Positions 17,466 through 26,754 of a DNA stretch of 64,000 nucleotides are shown piece by piece. The stretch is from JACMRP01 sp047302465 (GTDB taxonomy: Bacteria > Bdellovibrionota > Bdellovibrionia > Bdellovibrionales > Bdellovibrionaceae), in contig NZ_CP178621.1 in NCBI RefSeq assembly GCF_047302465.1, positions 1,426,001 through 1,490,000 on the forward strand. Direction: 5' to 3'. The position numbers were made by a program, and so were the translations under genes. The number at the start of each line of letters is the position of its first letter. The first letter of the stretch is position 1. The notes beneath the pieces were generated by a model, which was not told where the DNA came from, made no database searches, and saw only the letters and a list, made by a program, of their open reading frames with translations.

Positions 17466-17493
17466 TAAGTTAATTTTACGCACGGAGAATTTT

Positions 17494-17766
17494 ATGAAAG
17501 CAATGTCTTTGTTATTTTTGACTTCTTTGATGAGTGTGTCTGCTTTGGCAGACCAAATCCAGCTCAACAGCGAAGATAGACCGGTTTGTTACGTCGGCAA
17601 TGCAGAATCTGCGTTGGAAGAGCTTTTGAATATCGATTACGATCCAGCTCTTTCTAACGGTCGTACGATTATTGGTTCGAAAGACGGCGCGACTTTGTTG
17701 TTCGCAATTCAAATTGATGAAAATGGCTGGTTACAAGACAAGTTTGTCTTGCCACCTTGCAAATAA
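17494..17766 (+). CDS. Small exported protein
   Basis: 90 residues from ATG 17494, with CGGAG upstream and a signal peptide (SLLFLTSLMSVSALA). Two Cys remain in the mature protein (RPVCYVG and PPCK). Function unknown. It lies 28 bases after the previous gene and 30 before the next. Confidence 0.65.
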   Translation: MKAMSLLFLTSLMSVSALADQIQLNSEDRPVCYVGNAESALEELLNIDYDPALSNGRTIIGSKDGATLLFAIQIDENGWLQDKFVLPPCK

Positions 17767-17796
17767 GACCTAAGGAAATGCATTAAAGGATATTTT

Positions 17797-18207
17797 ATGA
17801 AAAACATGTTTTTAACTCTAGCAGCATTTGTAACTTTATCTTCTCAAGCTTATGCAGGCACATTTACCTGCAAAGAAATTGAAACAGACCGCTCTGAAAA
17901 AGTGGAAGTCGTTGTGACTGAACTTGCAGATATCACGGATCAAGTTTCTTTCGGAAAAGCTTTTGATCAGGTTTTGAAAGTACGACTTCAAATTTTTAGC
18001 GTTGTAGGAACTAAAAAATCTTTGGTTAAAGAGTTTGATGCTTTTGCGAAACAATATGACGTTCAATACCAGGTGAGTGCTCTTAAAAAACACGGTTTCT
18101 ATTTGGGCCGTTACTTAGATGAAGAAGATCAAGACTACTTGATCGCTAGAGACTCTCAAGGTCAAGAAACCGAATTCCGTTTGAATTGCCAACAAGACGG
18201 CGAATAA
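17797..18207 (+). CDS. Small exported protein
   Basis: 136 residues with a signal peptide ending QAYA-GTF and a mature part bracketed by Cys (TFTCKE and RLNCQQ), like the gene at 17034. AAAGGA precedes the ATG. It is probably co-transcribed with the two genes before it. Family unknown. Confidence 0.65.
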   Translation: MKNMFLTLAAFVTLSSQAYAGTFTCKEIETDRSEKVEVVVTELADITDQVSFGKAFDQVLKVRLQIFSVVGTKKSLVKEFDAFAKQYDVQYQVSALKKHGFYLGRYLDEEDQDYLIARDSQGQETEFRLNCQQDGE

Positions 18208-18212
18208 GAATT

Positions 18213-18971
18213 CTACTTCATTCCAAGTTCAAGGGTCTTTCCCGAAAGAAAGATGACCCATTTTCTTGGGATGAGGCGGGTCAGCAGAATCGGCAGTCTT
18301 TGTGGACCGCAGATAACAACAGGCTGGCTACGTTTTTTAAGATGCTTCAATGCCCGGTCGACGACTTGATCGGGCGTTTGGCTCAACCACGGTGGAATTT
18401 GCTTATCATGCCCACCGGCTCGCGAATGAAACTGTGTCATCGTAATCCCAGGGCAAAGAGCCATCACATAGATATTTCTTTTTCTTTCTTCATACCAAAG
18501 TGCTTCGCTAAACGCGGTCACAAAAGCTTTTGATCCTGTATAGACACTAGAAACAGGCATCGGTAAAAAGCTTGCCCCCGAAGATACGTTAATCACAGCA
18601 TCGCCACTTTGAGCACGTTGCAAAAACGCTCTGGAAAGCTGCAATAGACTTTCGCAGTTCAGAGTCATCATTTCGTCACTTTTAGCGGACTCCATAGTTC
18701 GGAATTCGCCATAAGTGGCAAGGCCAGCATTATTGATTAGTAAATCGAATTTTTCTGAGGTCAGCAGTTGCGCGATTTTATCGACGCCTTCAGGGCTTAC
18801 AAGATTTGCAACAACATAAGAGTGGGTTTTGCCGCCGCCGAGTTCTTTCATCAGCTCTTGAAGGCGCCCTTCATTGCGAGCAACGGCCGTAACGGTGTGA
18901 CCTTCGGCGCTTAAGCGCTTGGCAAAACTTCTTCCGATTCCTTCGCTGGCTCCAGTAATAAGAACTTTCAT
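18213..18971 (-). CDS. Short-chain dehydrogenase/reductase
   Basis: 252 residues, a classical SDR. The cofactor motif TGASEGIG is at about residues 6-13, followed by LINNAG, INVSSG (catalytic Ser region) and the YTGSK catalytic Tyr/Lys, then the PG motif (LCPGITMTQF). It uses NAD(P)H for an alcohol/carbonyl conversion; the substrate is unknown. The C-terminal hydrophobic stretch (LPILLTRLIPRKWVIFLSG) may touch the membrane. It is convergent with the small exported-protein gene, five bases between stops. Confidence 0.9.
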   Translation of the reverse strand: MKVLITGASEGIGRSFAKRLSAEGHTVTAVARNEGRLQELMKELGGGKTHSYVVANLVSPEGVDKIAQLLTSEKFDLLINNAGLATYGEFRTMESAKSDEMMTLNCESLLQLSRAFLQRAQSGDAVINVSSGASFLPMPVSSVYTGSKAFVTAFSEALWYEERKRNIYVMALCPGITMTQFHSRAGGHDKQIPPWLSQTPDQVVDRALKHLKKRSQPVVICGPQRLPILLTRLIPRKWVIFLSGKTLELGMK

Positions 18972-19036
18972 GAAATCATTAGAGACCTATTATTCAAACC
19001 AGTAAAGAGTTTCTTCACTGCGGAAGATCCCAATAA

Positions 19037-19063
19037 AAAACCCGGGTTCATCACCCGGGTTTT
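19037..19063 (-). terminator. Terminator of the rod-shape operon
   Basis: AAAACCCGGGT (19037-19047) pairs with ACCCGGGTTTT (19053-19063), loop TCATC. It lies 14 bases beyond the rodA stop on the minus strand. Confidence 0.85.
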
Positions 19064-19076
19064 TAGTTTTTTGTCT

Positions 19077-20201
19077 TTAGAACAGATATCTGCGGTAGGC
19101 GACACTCGAGACAAGTCCCAAGCCCGCCATGGTGGTCAGCATACTCGATCCACCGTACGAGAGAAGCGGTAACGGGACACCCACAATCGGTAAGAGTCCG
19201 ATCACCATCCCGATATTCACGAACATATGCCAGAAGACGTAACAAAGAACGCCGACGGCTAAAAGTGCACCGAACTTATCACGGGCATTGGTTGCTACAC
19301 GAAGACCCAGGATAAACAACATACAGAAAAGACCCATCGTCATCATGCTGCCGACAAAGCCGTGTTCTTCACTGAGCACGCTGTAAATGAAATCCGTATG
19401 GCGCTCTGGCAAGAACTCAAGCTGTGACTGGGTTCCTTTACGGAAGCCTTTACCAAGGAAGCGACCGCTACCTACTGCAATCTTAGACTGAATACTGTTG
19501 TAACCAGTTCCGCGCGGATCGTTGGTAGGAGAAATAAACGTCAAGATACGATTTTTTTGGTACTCACGAAGACCGAACTGCCAAGCAATTGGCGCTGTCA
19601 CCAAGGCGACCGTAATAACTGCACCTAAAATCCATCTTTTCACTTTACTGAAAAGAATCATCGATCCACCGATTGCGGCGAGCATCATCCCGGTTCCCAA
19701 GTCCGGCTGTTCAACAACAAGACCGAAGGGGATTAGCAAGATGATCATTGGGAATGCGAGTTCTTTAAGACCCATCCCTTGACCTGTACTATTTCTGCTA
19801 GCCAGAATTTTTGCCATGATCATGATAAGGGCTAACTTCATAGTCTCAGACGGTTGATAACGGAAGAAACCAAGATCAACCCAGCGCTGGGCACCCAATG
19901 CTACGTGACCAAAGAAAGTCACATAAAGAAGAGCGCCAAAATTTAAAATATAAACCCAGATCGCTAAACGCGCGACGATCGCATAGTCCACAAGCGTACA
20001 GACAAAGAACACGCTCCAACCAATACCCAGCCACAAGAACTGAGAAATGAACAGAGGCTCCACTTCGTTAGAGTGCGGACCATGAGTAGCGCTGTACAAA
20101 TTGATCAAGCCAATCACGTTCAAAGCGAAAATCACCAAGATAAAATTCAAATCTAGGCGCTTAAATATCGTTCTTTCTTCAACTTTAATCGAGAGATCCA
20201 T
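19077..20201 (-). CDS. rodA: RodA, rod-shape SEDS glycosyltransferase
   Basis: 374 residues with about ten membrane helices. SEDS marks include the conserved Asp in VVEQPDLGTGM, GYQ-type loop residues before NDPRGTGYNS, GRFLGKGFRKGTQ and the C-terminal VPLPLLSYGGSSML. RodA polymerises lipid II into glycan strands for side-wall growth, working with the PBP2 encoded just upstream. One base separates the two genes. It is the last gene of mreC-mreD-mrdA-rodA. Confidence 0.96.
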   Translation of the reverse strand: MDLSIKVEERTIFKRLDLNFILVIFALNVIGLINLYSATHGPHSNEVEPLFISQFLWLGIGWSVFFVCTLVDYAIVARLAIWVYILNFGALLYVTFFGHVALGAQRWVDLGFFRYQPSETMKLALIMIMAKILASRNSTGQGMGLKELAFPMIILLIPFGLVVEQPDLGTGMMLAAIGGSMILFSKVKRWILGAVITVALVTAPIAWQFGLREYQKNRILTFISPTNDPRGTGYNSIQSKIAVGSGRFLGKGFRKGTQSQLEFLPERHTDFIYSVLSEEHGFVGSMMTMGLFCMLFILGLRVATNARDKFGALLAVGVLCYVFWHMFVNIGMVIGLLPIVGVPLPLLSYGGSSMLTTMAGLGLVSSVAYRRYLF

Positions 20202-20202
20202 A

Positions 20203-22191
20203 TTATTCTCCCTCCGTCGTTGTCGGTGCTACGACCGGAGCTTTTGCTCTCTTAATATTTTGCTGTTTCAAGCCTTCCTCGATCATTTGTGGATGATACT
20301 TTTGGAAATAAGCCTGAACGATGTCGCGAACAATCGGAGCCGCCCCGGTGTTTCCGTGGCACGAGTGCTCTGCAAGTACTGCAACAGTGATTTCAGGATT
20401 GTCAGCCGGAGCCCATGCAACGAACCAACCATGATGGCGCATGTGAATAGGGCGGGCGATACAAGAAGCATAGATCTGATCCGCCGAGAAATTCATAACC
20501 TGCGCAGTACCGGTTTTACCTGCCATCGGAACGCCAGGAACTTTCCACCATTTCGCAGTTCCACGCTCACCATTGGCAACGCGTCTCATGCCTTCTTTGA
20601 CGATTTTGAAAGTCTCAGTGGTCACTTGAATGCCGGTCTTCTGAGGCTGAGTCAAATCACGCACCACTTGCGGGAAGTTCTCTTTAAGAACTTTTCCTTC
20701 TTGGTCGATGATTTTACGAATCACGAAAGGTTTAACAACTTTTCCTTCAGTACCAATCGCATTGTAAGCAACCGCCATTTGAATCGGAGTCGCTTCCACG
20801 AAACCTTGGCCGATCGCTGTACTTAAGTTTTCACCGGCTTGCCATTCTTCACCCATGGCGCCTTTTTTCCATTCAGAGTTCGGCATGGTCCCGGCAACTT
20901 CACGTGCCAGCTCAACGCCCGTTTTTTGACCGATCCCCATTGGGTTGATGTAAGCAAACATCTTATCAACACCCAAAGCGATACCCATCTTAAAGAAGAA
21001 CACGTTCGAACTTCTTTCGATGGCTTCAAAGATCGTGATCATCCCGTAACCATTTCTATTACTGTCATGGTAGGGGCGACGCGCGAACATGAAAACACCC
21101 GGTGCTGCAACGAGCGTGTTTGGGCCAACAACTTTCTCTTGAAGAGCTGCGACCGCCACTAAAGGCTTAAAGGTCGAACCAGGTGCCTTGTAATCTTGAA
21201 TGACTTTGTTACGCAAAGGTTTGAAAGGATCATTCACCAAACGTGACCACGTCTGAGAAGAGAATCCCGTCGAGAAGTCATTAGGGTTGAATGATGGAGT
21301 ACTAACCCATGCAAGGACTTCGCCATTTGCTTTCATGGCAAATGCGGCACCGATACGTTGGTTGTCCATCATGGACTTGAAGGCAGCCTCTTGAACATCG
21401 CGGTCAATCGTTAGAACCGCATTGTTTCCATGTACGGGTTCTTGATCACGGATTTGCTCGCCGTAAATGTTCGGAGTTTGTGTGATGGTTTCACGTCCGT
21501 GGGCATCAACCTGGATGAAGCTCAAGCCGTCTTTACCACGGATGTCTTTTTCGAGAGTCTCTTCAAGCCCACTCTTACCAATGACGTCACCTTGTTCAAA
21601 GAAGAAGACGTCTTTGTAGAGTTCATTCATCATTGGGATCTGACGTTTCGAGATTTCGGCAACGTAACCAAAAACTTGGGCGCCGTCTTCTTTCAGTGGA
21701 TAATAACGAACGATAGATTCGCGGATCTCAAGCCCCGGAGTATCCAAACGAATGCGCTTAAGACGGAAAACCTCTTCGCGACTTAAGTTTTCTTTCAAAC
21801 GTACTTGGGCGAACAGACCGTTTTGTTTGCGGCTTTTTTGAACCTTCTGAACGATCTTGTCAGCTTCCATGTTCAGAATCGGACCCAGGGCGCCTGCTGT
21901 TACTTCTAGATTCTCGATATATTGCGGGGAAAGAATCGCTTCAAAGCCCGGAAGATTCTCGACCAAAACTTTACCGTTACGATCCAACATCAATCCACGA
22001 GGAGCCGATATTTTATTTTGCTTAATACGGTTCTTCTCAGAGAACTCGCGAAGTTCATTTCCGGTGATGATTTGCAAATACCACAAACGGGTCGTGAACA
22101 GAACGAAGGTAATACCTACAGCAATATAGAAAAGCCTGTATCGGGGGTAATATTCCTTGGCTTCATCCGGATTATTTACATAATCACTCAT
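20203..22191 (-). CDS. mrdA: Penicillin-binding protein 2
   Basis: 662 residues. One N-terminal membrane helix (about 20-40) anchors it. A dimerisation/pedestal domain runs to about 240, then the transpeptidase domain has all three active-site motifs: STFK at 338-341 (nucleophile Ser338), SSN at 393-395 and KTGT from 558. It cross-links peptidoglycan during elongation with RodA. The C-terminal ~40 residues are a charged tail with an Ala/Pro/Thr end. It overlaps mreD by four bases. Confidence 0.96.
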   Translation of the reverse strand: MSDYVNNPDEAKEYYPRYRLFYIAVGITFVLFTTRLWYLQIITGNELREFSEKNRIKQNKISAPRGLMLDRNGKVLVENLPGFEAILSPQYIENLEVTAGALGPILNMEADKIVQKVQKSRKQNGLFAQVRLKENLSREEVFRLKRIRLDTPGLEIRESIVRYYPLKEDGAQVFGYVAEISKRQIPMMNELYKDVFFFEQGDVIGKSGLEETLEKDIRGKDGLSFIQVDAHGRETITQTPNIYGEQIRDQEPVHGNNAVLTIDRDVQEAAFKSMMDNQRIGAAFAMKANGEVLAWVSTPSFNPNDFSTGFSSQTWSRLVNDPFKPLRNKVIQDYKAPGSTFKPLVAVAALQEKVVGPNTLVAAPGVFMFARRPYHDSNRNGYGMITIFEAIERSSNVFFFKMGIALGVDKMFAYINPMGIGQKTGVELAREVAGTMPNSEWKKGAMGEEWQAGENLSTAIGQGFVEATPIQMAVAYNAIGTEGKVVKPFVIRKIIDQEGKVLKENFPQVVRDLTQPQKTGIQVTTETFKIVKEGMRRVANGERGTAKWWKVPGVPMAGKTGTAQVMNFSADQIYASCIARPIHMRHHGWFVAWAPADNPEITVAVLAEHSCHGNTGAAPIVRDIVQAYFQKYHPQMIEEGLKQQNIKRAKAPVVAPTTTEGE

Positions 22192-22724
22192 AACTCATAC
22201 CCTCGTGATTCCGTAGACAGCTCGTCCAAAGTCATCTTGTCAATTTTTACCAGTATCCAATACATCGGAACGCAGAACATCGGAGTCAGCGCCAATTGAA
22301 TGAAGCGATCTAAAAAGTCGATAGGAGCTGGATTTCTTTCCACCAACAATGAACTAAAGAAGTAAATGATGTGATAGCTGAAAGAGGCCACACAGCACAT
22401 GATCGTGTAATAAGCGGGGCCTTCCCAGAAAACGCGGCTTCGGATCGAGTACAAAATCAAATACACCAATAAAAGACTCATTAAGAGCATCTTCATTGGA
22501 ATAATCGTAAAGCCCATGATCGCAAGACTCATGATATAGATCATAAAAAGAGCGCTATAGAGTTTGCGGTACAATGAAATGTAAACCACCAAACAAAGCC
22601 AAAGCATTGGCGCAGGAACTGTGCCGAAAAGTTGATACCAGAATGTGCTTTGAAAGCCAGAGACCACAACCAGCACAAACAGTAGCAAAATGAAATTTAG
22701 AATCTTACTCCAACGAATTTTCAC
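22188..22724 (-). CDS. mreD: MreD, rod-shape membrane protein
   Basis: 178 residues with five to six predicted membrane helices and little else, as usual for MreD. Identification rests on topology, size and position between mreC and mrdA; four-base overlaps at both ends show translational coupling. It is part of the elongasome. Confidence 0.88.
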   Translation of the reverse strand: MKIRWSKILNFILLLFVLVVVSGFQSTFWYQLFGTVPAPMLWLCLVVYISLYRKLYSALFMIYIMSLAIMGFTIIPMKMLLMSLLLVYLILYSIRSRVFWEGPAYYTIMCCVASFSYHIIYFFSSLLVERNPAPIDFLDRFIQLALTPMFCVPMYWILVKIDKMTLDELSTESRGYEL

Positions 22725-23731
22725 TGACGCTTCTCCGCAGGAGTTGCTGCCGGAGCTGTTGCGGTCGCAGTGCCTGGAGCAGCCGTGTGAGCGGCTGGGG
22801 CCGTCGCAGCTGCGGCTGCAGGTGCTGTTGTCGTCGTGCCCGCTGCTGCGGTTGCCGCCGGAGCGTCAGCATCAGCGACTGGTGGTAAGCGGTCTGAAAG
22901 GTCTGTGTTCATTGCGTTGGCGATGACAAAGACCTCTTCCACTTTGTAAGGATCAACAACTGGTTTCAAATCAACTTTCAAAGAGACGCTAAAGTTTTTG
23001 CGTTCCACGGATTCAACCACGGCGACAGGGAAACCTTTTGGAAAGATATTATCTAAGCCACCAGTTACAACTAGGTCGCCTTTTTTAACGTCTTCCGTTT
23101 TCTCTACGTACTTCAATTGGCAAGCGCCGTTTGTGCCAAGGCTTTTGCCTTCAACAATTCCGTGAGCGCGAGTTCTTTGGACAACACCGTCAACAACAGA
23201 GTAGCGATCGGTGATCAGCATTACATTTGAAGTCATGGCCTCAGGGCGGTGAATATATCCCAAAACCCCTTCAACAGTGATAACGGCTTGGCCAGATTTC
23301 AAACCGTGATTCGTGCCTTTATTGATCGTCAGCATTTTGTGATCCGTCACGATATCGCGAGCGATGACCTCAGCACTGACAAGATCCATTTTCGTCGATT
23401 GACGGAACTCTAAAAGACCGCGCAGGCGATCGTTTTCACCTTTAAGCTCGGTCATTTCGGTCATGCGCGCCAGAAGTTCGTTGTTCTTGCTGGCCAGAAC
23501 CTGACTGGTTTTTTTGATGTTGATCAGGTCCAAGTACATAGCTGTGGTCCCGCGGACACCTGCAGAAAACGCGTAGTATGTTTCCTCGGTCAAGCTTGCA
23601 ACAAAACTGAAAGGGCGAGAGAGCCAATTGGACTCCTGGGGTCTTTGCTGCATATTGATAGACACGAGCGGCAAAGCCAGGACAATGGCGATCATGATGA
23701 TCTTTTTGAGATCTATATTAAAAAAATTCAA
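22721..23731 (-). CDS. mreC: MreC, rod-shape protein with Ala/Pro/Thr tail
   Basis: 336 residues: an N-terminal membrane helix (about 10-26), a coiled-coil at about 70-110, then the double beta-barrel MreC core (EVIARDIVTDHKMLTINKG, GLKSGQAVI, SNVMLITDRYSVVDG, KKGDLVVTGG) to about residue 275. The last ~50 residues are a low-complexity Ala/Pro/Thr tail, longer than in enterobacterial MreC and probably a disordered periplasmic extension. MreC activates PBP2-RodA. It opens the operon; mreB is not upstream. Confidence 0.95.
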   Translation of the reverse strand: MNFFNIDLKKIIMIAIVLALPLVSINMQQRPQESNWLSRPFSFVASLTEETYYAFSAGVRGTTAMYLDLINIKKTSQVLASKNNELLARMTEMTELKGENDRLRGLLEFRQSTKMDLVSAEVIARDIVTDHKMLTINKGTNHGLKSGQAVITVEGVLGYIHRPEAMTSNVMLITDRYSVVDGVVQRTRAHGIVEGKSLGTNGACQLKYVEKTEDVKKGDLVVTGGLDNIFPKGFPVAVVESVERKNFSVSLKVDLKPVVDPYKVEEVFVIANAMNTDLSDRLPPVADADAPAATAAAGTTTTAPAAAAATAPAAHTAAPGTATATAPAATPAEKRQ

Positions 23732-23866
23732 CCTTCACCTCGACAACGACATGTACTTGATAAAACGGTAACAAAAAGACTCTGTTATTCCAACAGTTTC
23801 TCCTTGAAAAAACATATTTTTCGGGGAGTAATGGGACCTCGTATATTTCACAGGAGTTTTAAAAAC

Positions 23867-25354
23867 ATGTCCCAATCTATGGCAGAACGTTTCAGAAAGC
23901 AGATCTCAGCTAAGAACTTCACCGCAATGATTCTCTTCGGAGCCATCATTTTGGTGTTTGTGTTTTTCGGAGTTGCTGATCGTTTAGGTGGCGGCGGCAT
24001 TGGCGCTGCAGCTCAGGTCAATGATACCCTTATTTCTATCGCAAATATGCAGTCGGCAGAAAATAATCTTCGTCAGATCTATGGCGATGTGTTTGGAAAC
24101 GATGCGTTTAAGTTGAGATCAGAGGCTTTGAGAGGCTTGATTGACCGTGAATTGATGTCTCAAGCTGCACGTAAAAGCGGCATTATCGTTGCGGACCCAG
24201 AAATTGCTCAGACAATAACTAAAGATATCCCTGTTTTTCAGAATAACGGCCAGTTCCAAAGAGACTACTACCTCCGTTATTTAGAAATGACTCACCAAAC
24301 TCCAAAAGATTTTGAAAACAGCATTCGCCAACAACAAGAAGCTCTACGCGTGCGTCATCTTTTTGACCTCGCATCTTCCATGAGTGTATTGGAAGCGGCG
24401 AAAATGGCGGATCTTAAAGCTTACAAAATGAATGTTCAGTTTGTTCACTTGGATCATAACCAAATGCTTAAAAACTTCACAGTGAGTGCGGCTGACGCTG
24501 AAAAAGCGCTAGCTAACGCAGAGTTCCTTAAAAAGGCTCAAGATGCGTTCGAAAAAAACAAATCTGACTATGCTCAAGAAGAAGAAGTTCGCGCTCAACA
24601 CATCTTGGTTCAGGTAAAGCCGGGTGCTTCTCCTGACGATGACAAAAAGGCACTCGCGAAAGTTCAAGACTTAGCGAAAAAAGCGACTTCGGGTGATTTC
24701 GGTAAGTTGGCAGCTGCAAACAGCGAAGACCCAGGCTCAAAAGCGAAAAACGGAGACTTGGGATTCTTTGGCCGTGGCAGAATGGTTAAAGAGTTTGAAG
24801 AAGCTGCGTTCACAGCTCCAGTTGGTAAAGTTATTGGCCCAGTGAAAACTCCATTCGGCTATCACCTTATTAAAGTCACTGAAAAGAAAGAGGCTCAAGA
24901 GCCAAACTTCGAAAAACAAAAAGTCATCGTAGCGCAAAAGCTTTTGGCTGAAGAAAGACTCTTGGCTGACATGAAAGTGTTGGAAGAAGCTGTCAGCAAG
25001 GGCGACGACGCCGCTTTGGAATCTGGTTTGAAAGCCATGAATGCAAAATGGGACGAGACCGGTTCTTTCGATCTTTCTCAAGATGCCGCTCCTAAGATCA
25101 ATAGCCAGTTGGCTAACAATGCTCTCCCAGAGCTTTCTATGGAACAAAAGCTTTTGAAGCGCATCATCCGTGATGGTGATGACAAGTACATCTTGAAGTT
25201 GAAAGAAGCGAAGATGGAAGCTCCGGTGGCTTTGGATTCAATGACCAAAACCATGACTCAGTCTTACCGTGCAAATATGCTTTTCGGAAACTGGCTGAAC
25301 GAATACAAGAAAGTTTCCAAAATCGAAGTGAACAACACTTTGATGAAGCCTTAA
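23867..25354 (+). CDS. PpiD-like membrane-anchored peptidyl-prolyl isomerase
   Basis: 495 residues from ATG 23867, with AGGAG ten bases upstream. A more distal ATG at 23645 lies inside mreC and adds 74 residues with no domain. A single membrane helix (about 20-37) leaves the rest in the periplasm. A SurA/PpiD-type N-terminal chaperone region (about 45-230) comes before one parvulin domain at about 240-340 (RAQHILVQV, GDLGFFGRGRMV, PFGYHLIKV). It folds exported proteins near the Sec translocon. It is divergent from mreC and overlaps the next gene by one base. Confidence 0.88.
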   Translation: MSQSMAERFRKQISAKNFTAMILFGAIILVFVFFGVADRLGGGGIGAAAQVNDTLISIANMQSAENNLRQIYGDVFGNDAFKLRSEALRGLIDRELMSQAARKSGIIVADPEIAQTITKDIPVFQNNGQFQRDYYLRYLEMTHQTPKDFENSIRQQQEALRVRHLFDLASSMSVLEAAKMADLKAYKMNVQFVHLDHNQMLKNFTVSAADAEKALANAEFLKKAQDAFEKNKSDYAQEEEVRAQHILVQVKPGASPDDDKKALAKVQDLAKKATSGDFGKLAAANSEDPGSKAKNGDLGFFGRGRMVKEFEEAAFTAPVGKVIGPVKTPFGYHLIKVTEKKEAQEPNFEKQKVIVAQKLLAEERLLADMKVLEEAVSKGDDAALESGLKAMNAKWDETGSFDLSQDAAPKINSQLANNALPELSMEQKLLKRIIRDGDDKYILKLKEAKMEAPVALDSMTKTMTQSYRANMLFGNWLNEYKKVSKIEVNNTLMKP

Positions 25355-25914
25355 TGCTGAGTTTTCATAGATCTCAGACAATTCTAGTAAAGATCCAAAA
25401 GCCCGATGAAACTCGGGCTTTTGTCTTTGATGTGCAGATGGGTCTTGCTAAGAGTGCCGCTCCTGCCGTCGATCCTCAGTCAGGGATGCTACTCAATTTA
25501 GTCAAAGTCGACCCGATGCTTACGGACCTTGCCCAAGTTTGGGCGTCAGAGTCTTGGCACTCACTCGGGGATTTGTTGCAGAAATCTCAGAATTATTTAA
25601 GCGTCCAGGCTAAAAACGAAGGTGTTGTCCTCAATGAGCTTTGTCTTCGTGAAAAGCGGGGATTCTGGATGCGCTGGAGCGACGGTCGCCTGTGTATGGG
25701 GCGTGAGGCTCTTAAAGAACTCGATGGTATGCTTTATAAAATTTCATGGGAGCGAGCCTTTTTTGAAGAAACTCTCGAAGACCAAGAAATTTCCGTGGGC
25801 TCTGCTAAAGAGCTTTTCTCGGACATCATCTTTCAAAAAAACTCATCGTTGGATGTCGTTGAGGTTGAAAACCTTGCGACCAGTGAAAAGTGGAGTTTCC
25901 TTAAAGGCCGTTAG
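25354..25914 (+). CDS. Conserved-looking protein, possible PTPS-like fold
   Basis: 186 residues, cytoplasmic. Its ATG overlaps the TAA of the PpiD-like gene, so the two are translationally coupled. The pattern of a beta strand, GMLLNLVKVDPML, a helix and a C-terminal VVEVENLATSE faintly recalls 6-pyruvoyl-tetrahydropterin-synthase folds, but the zinc-binding His residues of that family are not evident. I do not assign a function. The stop overlaps the convergent gene at 25911. Confidence 0.5.
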   Translation: MLSFHRSQTILVKIQKPDETRAFVFDVQMGLAKSAAPAVDPQSGMLLNLVKVDPMLTDLAQVWASESWHSLGDLLQKSQNYLSVQAKNEGVVLNELCLREKRGFWMRWSDGRLCMGREALKELDGMLYKISWERAFFEETLEDQEISVGSAKELFSDIIFQKNSSLDVVEVENLATSEKWSFLKGR

Positions 25915-26636
25915 AAATTTTTGTTCGCGATGTCTTTGAGATGCGGATATTTTTTAAGATTTTCATGAAGGGCCTGTTTGAGGGCCTTTTTTATTTTTGG
26001 CGCCAAATGGGATTTCTTTTTACTAATCGCAAAATATTGTGCGGCCTCTACTAGGATTTCTGGGTTCAATTGGATTTTGTCTTTGAGGTTAGGATGCAGT
26101 TCCAAGAAAGCCAACGCAACGTCTTGAGAGAGAAGAATAAATTCGACACGTTTTTTCTCGAGTAGTTCGAAAGCCTGTTGAGGTTGTGCAACCTCTAAGA
26201 TTTTTAAGTTTCTTTTTTGTGCGAAATCTTGAACACCCAAGTTATTTAAAATGCTAGTTCCTCGCATTTTTTCAAGATTCGCGACGCTGAAGGCTTTATC
26301 TTCTTTAAGGGATACTGCGATTAGATGTGTGTAAAGAATGGGGGGCTCGATCAAAATGACATCAGGAAAAATTTTAGGAATGTCACTGCTGCAAGGGAAA
26401 ATGCCATCTAATGTGCCTTTTTGCACTAGTTCTGCAGAACGTAAAACTGGTGTCGAGTGAAAGGTGACATCGAAGTTTTCTTTTTTAAGAGCTTCTGATG
26501 CAAAGTCTTTTAGTCTGAAGATCTGATCAAGACTTTTAAGGTGATCGTAAGTGCCGATATTAAGACTCTCTGCTTTGAGAGCAGATGCTGATAGGCATGT
26601 CACTGTGAATGCAAAAAGAATCCTAGCCAACTTCAT
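25911..26636 (-). CDS. Periplasmic solute-binding-like protein, paralog 4
   Basis: 241 residues with a signal peptide (ILFAFTVTCLSASALKA). It shares with paralogs 1-3 the early ESLNIGTY strand, the KGTLDGIFP block (others have K/NGE-DGE), a hydrophobic hinge, and the LAPKIKKALKQAL end. It is a distant member on the opposite strand, ~18 kb away. Unlike paralogs 1-3 it has an AAAGGTG ribosome binding site. No transporter is linked. Its stop codon overlaps the convergent upstream gene by four bases. Confidence 0.7.
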   Translation of the reverse strand: MKLARILFAFTVTCLSASALKAESLNIGTYDHLKSLDQIFRLKDFASEALKKENFDVTFHSTPVLRSAELVQKGTLDGIFPCSSDIPKIFPDVILIEPPILYTHLIAVSLKEDKAFSVANLEKMRGTSILNNLGVQDFAQKRNLKILEVAQPQQAFELLEKKRVEFILLSQDVALAFLELHPNLKDKIQLNPEILVEAAQYFAISKKKSHLAPKIKKALKQALHENLKKYPHLKDIANKNF

Positions 26637-26754
26637 ATTTCAACACCTTTTGCGTATTAGCACCTGGGCTCATTGCACTCTAGCAACTTTATCAATCCGC
26701 CAGTCACTTCGGTTACAATTAGAATATGTAGAATTTTAACCGAGGAGGTGACCA

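Noticed and set aside
20101..20826. 241-codon plus-strand frame across rodA and mrdA
   Set aside because: It is antisense to two well-conserved genes with intact active-site motifs.
23645..23866. 74-residue N-terminal extension of the PpiD-like protein
   Set aside because: It overlaps mreC on the other strand, has no domain, and the downstream ATG has a ribosome binding site and the membrane anchor.
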